The translations under genes and the position numbers were made by a program. Shown here in pieces: positions 8,894 through 21,509 of a DNA stretch of 64,000 bases (the first letter of the stretch is position 1; each line of letters opens with the position of its first letter). The stretch covers positions 12,871,001-12,935,000 of the forward strand of contig JAVTVX010000031.1 of the NCBI GenBank assembly GCA_033439265.1, in the 5' to 3' direction. Under the pieces are notes generated by a model that saw nothing but the letters and a program-made list of their open reading frames with translations, did not search any database and was not told the origin of the DNA. The stretch comes from Dillenia suffruticosa (taxonomy: Eukaryota > Streptophyta > Magnoliopsida > Dilleniales > Dilleniaceae).

Positions 8894-11389
8894 ATGGGGA
8901 AAGCAGCAGCATCACTGACAAAACCTCTAATTTTGCAATCAAAACTCCTCTGTTTCTCTCTCTTCTACCTTTTTGCCACCCTCTTCCTCGCTCTCTACTC
9001 TTCTCTCTCCGCCAAATGCCTCTTTCGATCCTCTCCTTTCGATCCTATCCAAGCCCCTCTCTTTTCTTACCCTTCCTCCTATGGCGAACACAAGTACGCT
9101 CTCCCCACTCTTCGCTCTTCTTGCTCTTCCCCTGTTTCCTTCTCAGGTCCTCTCAGAATCCTCTTTTACCCATTTGAATAAATCCAATTTCGCATTCAGT
9201 TTACCCATAATTTTGATTTTTGATTATTGGCTTTGCTTTAATTTGATTAGATTATACGTGGGTGTTCAAGGAAATCCAAGACTTCTGTAGGAATTCTTCG
9301 TACAAGGAGGATTCGACTCTGAGGTATATGCAGGGGAATTTCAATTCTTTTGGAGGAAGCTTTAGTACCCAGAAGAGGATTTCTTATTTCAATCATGAAA
9401 ATCAACAAACGGAAGTTCCTTGCGGATTCTTCAAGAACTTCCCAATCAGTGATTCGGGTGAGTTCTTGAATCCATATATTCTGATTTTCATTTGATTCAA
9501 TTTGTATTGAGTTTTTAATTGATGATATATTTCATTTGATTATTGACAGATCTAATTTTAACAATAAAAATCCTAAATAGCCAATTGACAATTTTTTTTT
9601 ATCTGATTTTCTCTTTCTTTGATTCAAAAATAGAATCAAATAGAGAAAACGGATTCACATAATTAATTACAACTAATTTAGAAGCTAGAGTTGAGTTGAG
9701 CTCAGTGGTTTTTTTTTTTTTTTTTTTCCTTCAATGATGATAAAAAAAAAAAAAACTGTCTTGTGATTGTTTTAAATGATCAGATAGAATGGCAATGGAG
9801 AGGTGCAATGGAGTAGTGGTAGTCTCAGCGATATTTGGTGACCATGACAAAATCCGCCAACCGAAAGGCCTAGGATCACAAACCCTAGACAGTCTATGTT
9901 TCTTCATGTTTGTTGATGACATTACTCAAAAGGGTCTTGAGAAACACAATCTAATAACAAGAAATTCACGCGAATATAGGATAGGGGCATGGAGGATTGT
10001 CAAGGTTTCGACTGAGAGCCTTTATGCTAATCCAGCTATGAATGGTGTGATTCCAAAACACTTAGTTCACAGGCTTTTCCCAAACTCAAAATTCAGCATT
10101 TGGATAGATGCCAAATTGCAGTTAGTGGTTGATCCATTCTTGTTGATTCATTCATTTATTGTGGTCAAGAACGTGGATATGGCTATTTCAAAACATCCAT
10201 TTTTTGTACATACAATGGAGGAGGCTATGGCCACAGCGAGGTGGAAGAAGTTGTGGGATAATGATGCTTTGAGGGACCAAATGGAGACGTATTGTGAGAA
10301 TGGTATGCAACCTTGGAGTTCTAAGAAGCTTCCTTACACTTCAGGTACCTACACTTTATTTTTAATGAGTATTTATATGACTCAAGTTGATTCCTAGGTA
10401 GTTCATCTTTACTTGATTCTGAAGGCAAAGCAAAGCCTATTTCCATGCTATATTGACAAATTTTATCCAGAACAAATAATATTTGAAAATGTGTAAATTT
10501 TTTACCACAATCAGGTACCAAAAATATCTCATTAAATATGTGAATCTGGGAGTGAACAGCATAAAAAAAAAAAAAAAAAATTGGTTTAATTGACCCAATT
10601 CGTGAACTATTTGTCTTTTCCCTTTTTTCTTTTTCATTCCTAATGGAAAGGGGGCTAAAAGAGGGTAAAGTAATCATACTTATGAAGATTCTGCATTGAC
10701 TCATCTTTTTAAGTACTGGATGATCTTTGGCATGCAGTGGTAAAAGTCCATCCAAGTCTACATTGATATCATCATTTGCTTCTATTTTCATCAATAATTA
10801 TTAAAGCAACCATAATGTATGTATGCCTCAACAAGGGCATTTTATGATTTTGATTCATAGGTGTGCATGCAATTGCAGTTGTCGTAGATTAGAAATTATT
10901 GAGACCATCATATTGCAGTCATGAGCTTGTAGTACTTCCAAGAAAATGTGGCCCCTAGATGTCTTCATTTTGCGAGGCACACTTCAGGGTAGGACCCAAC
11001 TACATAGATCCATTCGTATTCTACACACAAAAAAAATGTTCTCATAGGGTTCATCTGGATCTCTGAAATATGGTTATCACAATTTTTTTTTTTTTAAATA
11101 CCACTTGCCTTTTTTGTTCCAAAGCAAAAATGTTGTGCCCTGAAGATTGGTTGCATTCTGAGGAAGGCGAGAAGAAATGAGCCCCAAGTAGAAATTGTAG
11201 TCATGGTGGTCAGAGGTGCCAACTGGACTAGTTTGATTCAGACAATAAGTATGTGAGAACAATTTTTTTCTGCCTAGTTGTCCTGTAATAATGTGTGTAT
11301 ACAGTGGTATATAAAACAATATTTTATTCTATTCACATTTATTTCTATGTACTTCAAAGCATTATGCATTAGAGATGCTATGAGTTTTT

Positions 11390-11443
<54 letters not shown>

Positions 11444-12332
11444 GCTAGTTCTGGGTAAATGGTACCTTTTTTCAAACTCCTCTGTTTGAACTGAAAGTAT
11501 TGACCCTAGTTTTATTTCTGGCATATAAAGAATTGGCCATGTTTTAGTGAGAAGCTAGTTTTTCTTAAGATGTTAAACATTGTGATAAAAAGGAAAGTTA
11601 ACCAATGGTTGACCTAAATGAGTTTATCGTTTTTCTTGTTTGCTGCTTCTCCTTTATCCACTCTTCTTGGTTTTCTTTAAATTCAGGGGACAAGAGTAAA
11701 CCTTCTCTGCTTTTTGTTTATACTAAAGGCAATTGCTTCAATCTTCCTTCACCTCCACCAAAGTTAAAGCATCCACTCCTTTTCCCCTTGTATGTGTATT
11801 GCTACATAATTTATTTTTTGGTAAATGCCATTCATCAATATCATTTTTTCCCTGATGTGCTCCAACAATATGCTTGACATAGGAGGTGAGGTTACTTTTT
11901 ATTCAACTGACATCTTTCTTGATCCTTCTTTTTATTAGTATTGTCATTCCAAGTTACATGAATGATTTATAAGAGAATGTGTGTTTTCTTGCAGATGTAC
12001 CAGACACGGCCCTAATCTTGAGAAAGCACACCATGACCACAAACTTATATTCATGCTTGCTGTTCAATGAGTTAGAGGCTTTCAACCATAGAGACCAACT
12101 TGCATTTGCATTTGTGCGAGACCAAATGAACCCCAAACTGAAAATCAACATGTTTGAAGTAGAAGTTTTTGAAAAGATTGTGCTAGAATACAGACACAAC
12201 CTCAAACATGGTGGGTCCACTTCAAGTTTGCCCAAGACAAAAAGAGCGAGCCCTGAGGTGTTCATCAATGGCAGCGATCGCAGCAAGTGTCAAAGGTATC
12301 TTCTACACATGTGGGGGGAATCCCATGATTGA
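8894..12332 (+). CDS. TOD1: TOD1/MUCI70-like DUF616 protein
   Basis: Four exons join in frame: 8894-9146, 9251-9457, 9784-10344 and 11995-12332, all with GT..AG introns and each junction in phase 1, giving 452 residues. The first in-frame ATG (8894) is chosen because it opens a short basic N-terminus followed by one hydrophobic segment (about residues 18-38), a likely Golgi/ER signal anchor. DUF616 spans about residues 150-415, with VVVVSAIFGDHDKIRQP near the start, FSIWIDAKLQLVVDP near 257-271 and a conserved FAFVRD segment in exon 4. The family resembles glycosyltransferases. Arabidopsis TOD1 (At5g46220) was reported as an alkaline ceramidase needed for turgor control in pollen tubes and guard cells; the related MUCI70 acts in pectin synthesis. 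The orthology call is supported by the DUF538 gene lying next downstream, as in Arabidopsis. Intron 3 (1,650 bp) carries a (TA)n tract. No lesion is seen. Confidence 0.92.
11392..11441. repeat. (TA)n microsatellite in TOD1-like intron 3
   Basis: About 25 uninterrupted TA units. Confidence 0.95.
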
Positions 12333-13526
12333 TTCTCTCTCTTAATTTCCCACAGAGAGGTGACAGAGAAAAAGTGTTTTTTAAATAATTTTTTTTTAAA
12401 AAAAAGTGATAAAAAGTGAAAGTAACGTATGCCCATTTTAGATAGTGTAAAGCTGACATGAACAGGCTAGCAGAGCAATTTTTTTTTTTTTTTAGTGTAT
12501 GCAGTAGCTTAGGAACAGTTTCTTCTTTATTTCACCATCAAGCCATTTATTATTATTATTATTATTTTTAAATAGTGATTCTTTTTTATTTAAGTAAATA
12601 AGTGGCCAATGATCTGTGCATTGTTGTGCGCATCCACATCTAAGAAATTTTGTGAAAATTTTTAACATATAAATTTTCAAAAGGGCAGCCTTTTTCTTCG
12701 ATAAATTTATTTGATATGATTAAGGAAATTTGAACATTTTTATATGGATCTCATAATAAGAAATTATGTTGTTGTTTAATAATAAAATGTCGAAAATAGC
12801 CTCATTTTCCCAAATATTAAGCCAAGTCTAAATTTATACTTCTACATGAACTTATTTAGTTTAGTTTATAAAATAGATTAAAAAAAAAAAACCCAACTCT
12901 TAATATTGCTTTTCAATATAAATTTTGATAGTCTCGTCTCTAAAAAATGTCACAGTTGATATCATAATTTAATTTTTGTCTCAAAATTTTCTATTGTCAT
13001 TCAATCTAAGAAATTACAAAAAAATATTAGAATTAATTTATTTATTTATAGCCATCCCATAACAATTGCAAAATTCACAATGGAGAACTGCAAAATAACT
13101 TATAAACAATTTTTTTTAAAAAAAAAAAGAGGAAAAGAAAAAGAAAAATTGCTCGAAAACTAATGAAAATTGGGTTTCGAAATTCATAATCCTCGGATCC
13201 ATGGAAAAATGGACATTTTAAATTATGGTGTCTGTTCCATTATAATGAAATATGATTAAATTAGATGAAGGGAAAGTATAAAGTTTGTGCAAAAACTGAA
13301 GATGCTAAGAATTATCTATTCAAATTGGATTAAAATATAAATTGCATATATTATTTGATAGATGAAAGAAAAAATAGGCTCTAAATTGATTTTTTTTTTA
13401 ATTAGGTGTTGATAGCAAAAAAAAATAATCTTATGATGTTCATCGATTGAAGAATAGTAGATGGCAAACAATTAAATATCTATCCACTAAAGAAAAAAAA
13501 ATGATTGATTAATCAAAAACGAAAAA

Positions 13527-13530
<4 letters not shown>

Positions 13531-13590
<60 letters not shown>

Positions 13591-13634
13591 CAGGGGTTGA
13601 CTTGGATTCAGATGGGTGGAGTCCATGGGAGAGG

Positions 13635-13717
<83 letters not shown>
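13531..13717. repeat. Compound (GA)n-(TA)n-(GA)n microsatellite
   Basis: A (GA)n tract at 13531-13587, about 50 bases of unique sequence, then (TA)n at 13639-13668 running into (GA)n at 13668-13717. Confidence 0.95.
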
Positions 13718-13722
<5 letters not shown>

Positions 13723-15382
13723 AACAGGACAAGGTCATAAGGACCAAAAAAATAAAAGAATTAGGTGTGGATAAAAAAGAAAGATTAAGACATATTTGAT
13801 TGTCATTTAATTGTTTGTAAAGAGAAATCTTTTAGGGTAAATAATATTTGAAATTTTTTTCTTTAAGTGTTTAGAGAGTAAATTATCTTCTTATAATTTT
13901 GGGATAAATTATATTTTTTATGAAAAAATTACAATTTTTAGGGAAAGAATAATATTTTGAATCATAATTTCACTATTTTATTTTCTTAAAATAATTTCAT
14001 TACAAAGGGTAATTTATAATTTTGCTTTGTATTTTGGTTTCTCTCTCTCCCTCTGGTCTCTATCAAAGAAAAACCCAAAGAATGGATGTTCTATGAGAGT
14101 ATGTCCAAGAGGATACTTCTACAAATTTTGAACCATTACACATGGGGAGAGTGATTTTTTTACTCTTTGAATATTTTTTACTACGATACCGATCGATATT
14201 TAAAATCATATTTTGATTAATTCGATCTGAAATTTATAATTACCCATTTAAGAGACTGTTCTCCCAATATAGTTTATTCTATATTCAAATTATAAGTTAA
14301 ATTCAAGATTTTAGTTAAACAATTTAGTATCAGATTTCACTAACTCAACTGAACATTGGTTTATTAAAGAAATCTATCGATAATTTGAGAACAAAAATGG
14401 AAGGGCTCAGGCCTATAACTGTTGGGCCAAGCCTGGATCACATTTAAGGAACGGCGTAGCCATCATTCCACCACCCTCCCGATACATGCCAAGATATTGA
14501 GGTAGTCCATTCCTTTTGTGACAGGATACAAGGCCCAACCCAGAGTCTCACTCCTCTTTCTCTATTTTTTTTTTAACTTGATCATCGATATCTAAAAAGT
14601 CAACTAATTCGGTTTGAACAATTGTGTAATCAATTTAAGGACTAACTATCTCGGTGCCTATTTTTGTATTTCTAAAACTCGAATTCAAAACCAAAATGCA
14701 ACACATATACCTAGTAGAGGTTCATAGTAGATGCCTATAAGCAGTAGCTCAATTAGCACCATTTCTCCTCTTCTCTTAATGTACCAAAAAAATAAACAAC
14801 AAAAAAGAGGTTCATAGTAGATTTATGGTAGATACGTGGAAGGATCGGTTCGAATCAAAATCAAATCAAAACCAAATTTTTTTAGTTCAATAAAAAATGA
14901 ATCAAAATCACAAGTTGGATAATGGTTCTTTGTGTGGTTCTAGAATCAGAAACAGACCTAGTTCTGGAATGGTTCTAATTTAATTTTATTTTTAATTCTG
15001 GTTTGGCTCTAATTTTATATTATTTTCATGGTTTTTCTAACTCTCACGACTTTCACGAATTTTACTAATTTTTAAAATTTTTAAAATTTTTAATATTTTT
15101 AATGTTTAATTTCTGATTCTAATTTCATGGTTTTTTATGTTTTAATTTTAAAAATTAAAAACTAGAATCAAATCAAGGATTTGACACTTCCAACCCTAGA
15201 AGTAAATTAGAGCCAAAGTTTAGTTATCACTTAGAATAGGAATCTTGGGCCATTCCTGTTTTAGACCATTGCCACTGCATCCATTTAACATTATTTTGTA
15301 AAAGCAAAGATTGAGGCTACTCGGTTAGAAGAATAATCCCGTCTTTGGAAATTATAAATAGTAGTATATACAAAATTTCTTT

Positions 15383-15551
15383 AGGTTAGAATAGTCATAC
15401 ACTCTACCTTTTTAAACAGATATCTTAAATTCGAGTTCTGAAAATGACGAAAAAAAATTTAGAAAAGTCAACCCTTAAAATGAATCCCACATTATTCGAA
15501 CCAGATCAGTCGAGTAAATTTCAAATATCGATGGTGAAAACAAAAAAAAAA
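15383..15551 (+). repeat. SINE-like repeat, family A, copy 1
   Basis: Alignable by eye over ~160 bp with 18235-18402: ACTCTACC near the start, a box B-like AATTCGAGTTCT, then AAAATGAA, TTCGAA.CAGAT and ATAT.GA.G blocks, ending in an A-run. The tRNA-like start and A-rich end suggest a SINE. Divergence is high, so the copies are old. Confidence 0.45.
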
Positions 15552-16907
15552 TAATATATGATCTGACCTGACACCATATAACTATAGAGTCTCAGCAAAA
15601 TCATAATCATAAAGTCCATAAATCTCTCCCGATAAACAGCAAACACTCTTACACGTTCCCGTTCAGCCAAAATTTTCCTCTTAATCTAATTCTCTTGATA
15701 AAACTCTCTTGGTTACTATCCATTTTCTCTCGGCCTCCCACTCTCTCAGCCCTCTTAGCCATTACGGAAATAGTTCCTTTCTATTACATGATGGTTCTAA
15801 GTTGTAACAATCTAATAAAAAAAATAATCTTTATCAAATTTAAAGATTTCTTAATTTAATACGAATCTATCGTAATCTTTCTAAATTAAGAAATAAATAT
15901 TTTAATAACAAACTCTTTCTTATCCTTCACAACAACGTAATCACATATGCACAGTTTACTTTACATATAACATAAAATGACTATATAAAATTTAGAATTT
16001 TAAGTCTCTCATAACTTTTTATCGCTCTTTCTGAGTTGAGCGCTGAAATATCCTCCACCGAAGTTACCTTCAACGGATTTTTGTAGGTCTACCATAACCC
16101 ATCAAGTGGATAATCATCCGTTCCCCATTCAAACCAAAAATATGTCACGCTACTCTACGAGCAATGCATATATTTCAAACAATTCTCATATTCTCATACT
16201 AAATTTACTAATAAAAATACTCAGCCATAATAAACAATTTTCTACTTTTATATATTCGTCTAACACAACAAGACTATGACTTTATTCGTTTTGTTATCAT
16301 TCTATTTTTTTAATTTTCTCAATAAAATTAATTTTCTTTTTAATTGACATAAAAATACAATACAAAATAGAGTATATTATCGTAGAAATATTAATATAAC
16401 TTATTTGCTATTGTTGTTATTGATCGGCACAAAAGTCCTATTTTATTCATTTAAATTTTTATATAATATTTATTTCTATTAGCATCTAAAAGAGCGATTT
16501 AAATTTTTTTTTTTAATTACACATAATTCCGTTGTGATTTGCAACATCCGCGAGTTACCCACATGATATCAAAACTGGAAAAAAAATTCCTTGTATGTTC
16601 CTTTTTTTTTTATTATAAAATATCCTTTGTAATTTCAAAATTAACAAAAAAAAATAAATTTATAATTTTTTAAATTGGGAAAATGAATATTTTAGAAAAT
16701 AAAACCAACAATACAAAAAGAAAATAATTTTGAAAGACTCATTTTGCGTCAAGACACACGGCCCCTCAGGGGAGCATAGAAACCAAAAGGAGGGGCCACC
16801 GACTTCAACAAACGAAATTGAAAAGCTTCCTTCCGAATTCCCCAGGTGTCATCACAATAAACCAACACTTCAATGTCAATTTAGTAAGTTCACTCGACAC
16901 CACCATC

Positions 16908-16914
16908 TATAAAA
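16908..16914 (+). promoter_or_regulatory. TATA box of DUF538 gene
   Basis: TATAAAA, 87 bp upstream of the ATG, followed by a CT-rich leader (ACTCTCTCTCTCTCTC near 16955-16970), a common plant core-promoter layout. Confidence 0.7.
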
Positions 16915-17000
16915 CCCAGCTCCTTCCCCCAAGCTCAAAAACCATTCACAAACACTCTCTCTCTCTCTCTTTCAAAAACCCTCCAAACGAAATTCCCAAA

Positions 17001-17444
17001 ATGTCCTCCCAGGTCATTGAAAATAACAGGGAGAATGCAGAAATCTACACCGGCGCGCAGATCTGCATCGAGAAGTCACGCCAGCTGCTCGAAGAGATCT
17101 CACTACCCAAAGGGCTCCTCCCACTTGACGACTTAGTCGAAGTCGGCTACAACCGAGCCACCGGCTTCGTGTGGCTCAAGCAGAACAAGAGCAAGCAACA
17201 CAGGTTCAATCTCATTAGCAAAACGGTGTCGTATGACAAGGTAGTAACGGCGTTCGTTGAGAACCGTCGGATGAAGAAACTGACAGGTGTGAAGAGCAAG
17301 GAACTCCTGATCTGGGTCACGATTTCTGATATTTTTATTAACGAATCGAATCCGAATTCGATCACTTTTGCCAACCCCACTGGGATTTCTAGAAGTTTCC
17401 CTGTTTCAGCTTTTGAGCTTGAGGAAGACGAAGGAAAGAAATGA
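17001..17444 (+). CDS. DUF538 family protein
   Basis: Single-exon gene of 147 residues. The start at 17001 follows a TATA box and a CT-rich leader; an upstream open extension (from 16818) lies in promoter and leader sequence and is not used. DUF538 fills most of the protein: an amphipathic helix (SRQLLEEISLPKGLLPLDD, about residues 26-44), then the beta-rich core with GFVWLKQ and a VSYDKVVTAFVE segment, and a hydrophobic ISDIFI strand. There is no signal peptide. DUF538 proteins are plant-specific, small, induced by stress in several species, and have been compared to lipid-transfer BPI-like folds; the molecular role is not settled. The position right after a TOD1-like gene matches the Arabidopsis neighbour At5g46230, which supports orthology. 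The 3' flank is AT-rich and ordinary. Confidence 0.94.
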   Translation: MSSQVIENNRENAEIYTGAQICIEKSRQLLEEISLPKGLLPLDDLVEVGYNRATGFVWLKQNKSKQHRFNLISKTVSYDKVVTAFVENRRMKKLTGVKSKELLIWVTISDIFINESNPNSITFANPTGISRSFPVSAFELEEDEGKK

Positions 17445-18234
17445 AAATTAGGGTTTGGAAGTGGGATTGATGGACGAGTTTTGGGGGTTTAATTTAAAAG
17501 TGGGGTTTTCTCATTTTCTTGTTTTTTTTTTTTCTTGAATAATTATGAATGCAGTGGGTCTTACGGGCCTTTGCAACATTTTGTTTGTAATGTCCATAAA
17601 ACCCTTATGAATTTACTTGCTGTGTTTAATTTTAATTCTCCTTTTATCTGGGTTTTGGGTTATATATATATATATTGTAAGTAATATCCATACAAAAAAA
17701 AAAAACCCTAATTTTGTTGGTAATAGCTTATTTTATAGCTGTAGTTCGATGTTTACATTTCTGCATTGCTGTTTTACATTTAGTCCTATTTTGTAGCAAT
17801 TTTTTCACAAAAAGCTTGTTTAGTAGGTTGCATTGAATACCTGACTTTTTTGTTCAAAAACTCCCTCTCTCGATCGATCGATATCTGTCTGTGAAGTTTT
17901 TCATTTGAATTTGATCTGCTGTTTCGAGTTCATTAAATTTAGTTGGTAACTGATTAGGGATTGTTTGGAAATTGGCAAATTAGGGTTTATACGAAATTCC
18001 CCCTTTTCTCATGGGTGGTGAAACGATGGAAAAGCCCTTAAATCTCACTGGGAATCCCTGAAAACGAATTTGAACTTTTGGGTTAAATACGTGAAGGCAG
18101 GAAGGTGATGGGTGCCGATCATCAAAGTAGAGGGTGGAAATGCAATACAATAGGGGTTGGATTAGATTTTCTGTTTAGAGATCGAATATGTGCCATTCAA
18201 AGGTAGATTACCTACGTTCCCATAAAAATCAAAG

Positions 18235-18402
18235 CCCTTTTGATTTAATGATCGGACACTCTACCCACTTAACGTCTCAAGTTCAAATCCTGAGAATGAT
18301 AAAAAAGAATTTAAGAAAATTAATTTTTAAAATGAATTTTCTAGTATTCGAATCAGATTAATCGAACAAAATCTGGATACTGACGATAAGAACAACAAAA
18401 CA
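18235..18402 (+). repeat. SINE-like repeat, family A, copy 2
   Basis: Best preserved copy. A tRNA-like start (TAATGATCGGACACTC) and a box B-like segment (AAGTTCAAATCCTGAG) lie ~35 bases apart, then a family-specific body and an A-rich end. Related to 15383-15551 and, inverted, to 58651-58812. Confidence 0.5.
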
Positions 18403-19315
18403 CCTACATTCCCATGAAAGTGACCTTTTTTTTCTCAGGGAGCATCAGCATTAGTGGGCTAATTGTAGTCGGCATTTGTTATATCCCTCTAATAATGGAG
18501 ATGTTTGGGTTGCGTGTGTCCCATTGATATTGATATTAGGTTAAAAAAGAATGATGCCCTATAGGACTGGAAATGTTATAAAGAGTAAACAACAAAATGG
18601 GATCCTGTTTTCTTTTATGAAATTCACGAGAAGTCCATGCGTCTCCCTATGGAAAAAGACAACTTGAGAAGTTATGTTCATGCGTTTGTAGTTGATTTGA
18701 TTTGATAGTTTTAATTGGGATGACCAAACAGAATGAAATTCAGGCAAACCTAAGTCATTATTGGATAATATATACTTCTATATATTTAGAAAATAATCCC
18801 GTTAAATTTAACTAAATCCGATTAAAATCGAATTGATTTAAAAAAAAAATGAACCATCTCAATGCATATTTTTTCTATACACAATTTAAATATAAAATCT
18901 TATTATTTAAAGGTTATTTAAAGGGCAGCAATGACACCATCAATCAATATACCAAGCATGACCTATTGCCAAAATTATAGAAATTAGCATTTCAGTTAAC
19001 AGTGTGTGTGGAAGTATGTGTAGTTAACCATGAGTAGAGTACCAGAACTTCTTATCATATATCATTTCTTTGAAATCCAATTCACTTTCATATGAATATA
19101 GATTTTATTTTACAATTCTCTAAGAATCAATTGAGGACCACGGGGAACCAAAACAATTTTATGATTCTCTTCTTGAATACTTTTAGTGAGACACATGCGT
19201 TGGAGTCAATTAAGGCATCGATATTCCCCTTTTTGTTTGCTTGGACTCCATAATGAATAGAAATATTTGAGATAGTCTAAGGACCTTTTGTTGTTCCAAA
19301 GCAGGGATACGTGAG

Positions 19316-19366
19316 TGAGAGAGAGAGAGAGACAGAGAGACAGAGAGACAGAGAGACAGAGAGAGG
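19316..19366. repeat. GA/CAGA microsatellite
   Basis: GAGAGA changes into a (GACAGA)n register and ends in a G-rich run at 19375-19386. Confidence 0.9.
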
Positions 19367-21509
19367 GTTTCCCCGGGGGGGGGGGGTTGCTACATTTCAT
19401 GGGCTAGTCCACGGAGACTTTTCACCTGCCCAGTGATCTCACTGGGTAGAGGAAAATTTAACTTTCGACTATGAGAACCAAGCTTTCACTGGAACCACGA
19501 TGAACAAATCATCAAAAAGTTTGTTAAGTTTGTGTTCTACAAATATTAAGCAATTTAGATCATAGTGACCATTCAAGGGCCTTAGCTGGCGATCTGGAGT
19601 ACATGTACTGACATACCAGATTAAATCAAATGAAAAATTGGCATAATAAAAAGGAATACAGAATAGCACATCTCCAAATAGCTGTTAGTGCAATAAGTTT
19701 CTCTTCCTTGGATCCCTTTCTCTCCCATACCAGAGTGCAAATGCCAACAACCAAGAACGTTGCAGTGGGCAAAAACAACAAATTAAAGCATACTCAATTT
19801 ACTACGGTTTCTATGTGCATATGTAAGAATAAGCCAAGCAAGGTTTCCGATCATCCAAGCATGATTAGAATGACAAGAAATGCAAGCGTCTCCAAGTATT
19901 TTATGCTCATGCAAATGTGACCCACTACTAGCTTTTGCTTGAATATGCCATATCTAGTTACTTTAGCACATGTGGCGTCACCTGGAAATCCTGCCTTGGG
20001 ATTCTGTCCATTGAAGAAACTCATATAGAAGTCTTTCAATATGCTTCAAGATGGGTAAGGTGGAAATCCCGTAGCATAATTGCAAGGCACCAACAAAGTA
20101 CATCCTTAACACCTGAAGCTTGGGCCTCAAATAGCAGCTCCTGCCATACCCTAATTCTTGAAATGGTAATCCTTTCATGGTGGTTTGAATTTTCCTGCAT
20201 CCAGAAGCAAAATGATGTTTTTGGTCAGGCTAAAACAAAATAGATCTGATTAGAGAGGAAAGGGGTGGGGTTTGGATTATGTACAGGACACGCACAAAAT
20301 GAAGATGCGACTATGGATCAATTAGCTCTCATTCTTCCCAAAAACCTAGAGCAAGACTAATACTGATTGATACACAGGGAAAGCATCATTTATAGACTAC
20401 TTTGGACTGCCTAATTAGCAGTAGTAAGTTACTGCTGATACTCAAATGGCTACTGCAAGTATATGCATCCAGTGACACCAGAAAAAATGAAGAAAAGAAA
20501 AATGGTTTGCGAATCACTGTGCCTTAACTTTCCTAATGTCCTAATAACCATATCCTGAGGAACAGAAAACCCTAGGTTGGAATTCTCCTGCCAAAATTAA
20601 GGAAACATGAAATCAAATAGAGATTTTAGGCGTACACAAACTAATATCATAGGGAGGTGATAGGGAGTCTGCTTTGGTTCACCGGAGTCTCACAAGCTAA
20701 TATCAAGCCAAATTTCTATTTTGCCCAAACTTAACCAAAAGAAAAACATACAGAAACTGGTTTCTCTAAGCAAAGATGAATACTTTAGATGTGGAGTGAA
20801 AGCTAATCAAGTAAAAGAACCTCTGAGTACCTTAGTGTCATGTTAATTATTAGGCCATTGCAAGTTTTAGCTGCTAGACATAACTGGTCCCACTTGGGCA
20901 GACTATTATGATTGATGACCTCGTCCCATAATGCACCGTACAACACAATCACTCAGCTTGCTTTGCAGGCCCTTAACTATCTAGTTCTACCTCCATATGT
21001 TCTTCCACTACGAAAGCGTTCTCTTCAACTCCATATGAAAGTTTCAAGACTTTATGAGCAACATGCACTACACATAAGCAAATACCATTGGTGTGGACCA
21101 GTAATGAAGGTGGAGAGTTGAGAGAAAGCATATTAATGAGAGGGAGAATCAGACACAGAAGAGAAGAGGAGAAGAGAAAAATGAAGAGAGAGAGTGAGAG
21201 TTCAAGTTTAAGCAATCGATTTCTTCTGTAAATAGTCCGTCCAAAAAGAGGGGGTCTAAAACCTTTTATAAACTACAACTGACTCGAAGTACTTCAAAGT
21301 AAAGTATGGCCATAAAATACTAAGAAAAATGAAGGGAAATACAAGAAAATGGAAACCAAATGTGGCCCTCAGGTTGGCCAAAATTACAAAAGTCCACAAA
21401 AAGATCTATCCTGATTGTGATCAAATCCCCGGCTAAATCCCGTGTTTGCACCTATAAGTGTGCCTGTATTTTGCAGATTTCCCATCAACAATATATTGGT
21501 TTTAAAAAG

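Larger units (their letters stand above)
12333..16907. other. Intergenic DNA between TOD1-like and DUF538 genes
   Basis: No gene is supported. AT-rich, with A/T homopolymers, the compound microsatellite at 13531-13717, a SINE-like repeat at 15383-15551, fainter minus-strand relatives near 14165-14275 and 14577-14695, and a possible hAT-like block at about 14829-15205. The open frames at 13487-13799 are only translated microsatellite. Confidence 0.6.

Noticed and set aside
13487-13799. Open frames on both strands rich in Leu-Ser or Arg-Glu
   Set aside because: They are translated (GA)n/(TA)n microsatellite.
16818-17000. N-terminal extension of the DUF538 protein
   Set aside because: It covers the TATA box and CT-rich leader. 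The ATG at 17001 fits the family start.
19469-21215. Cluster of 60-100 codon frames as a gene
   Set aside because: They occur on both strands with no domain, no consistent splice joins and no codon pattern. Perhaps non-coding transcript sequence.
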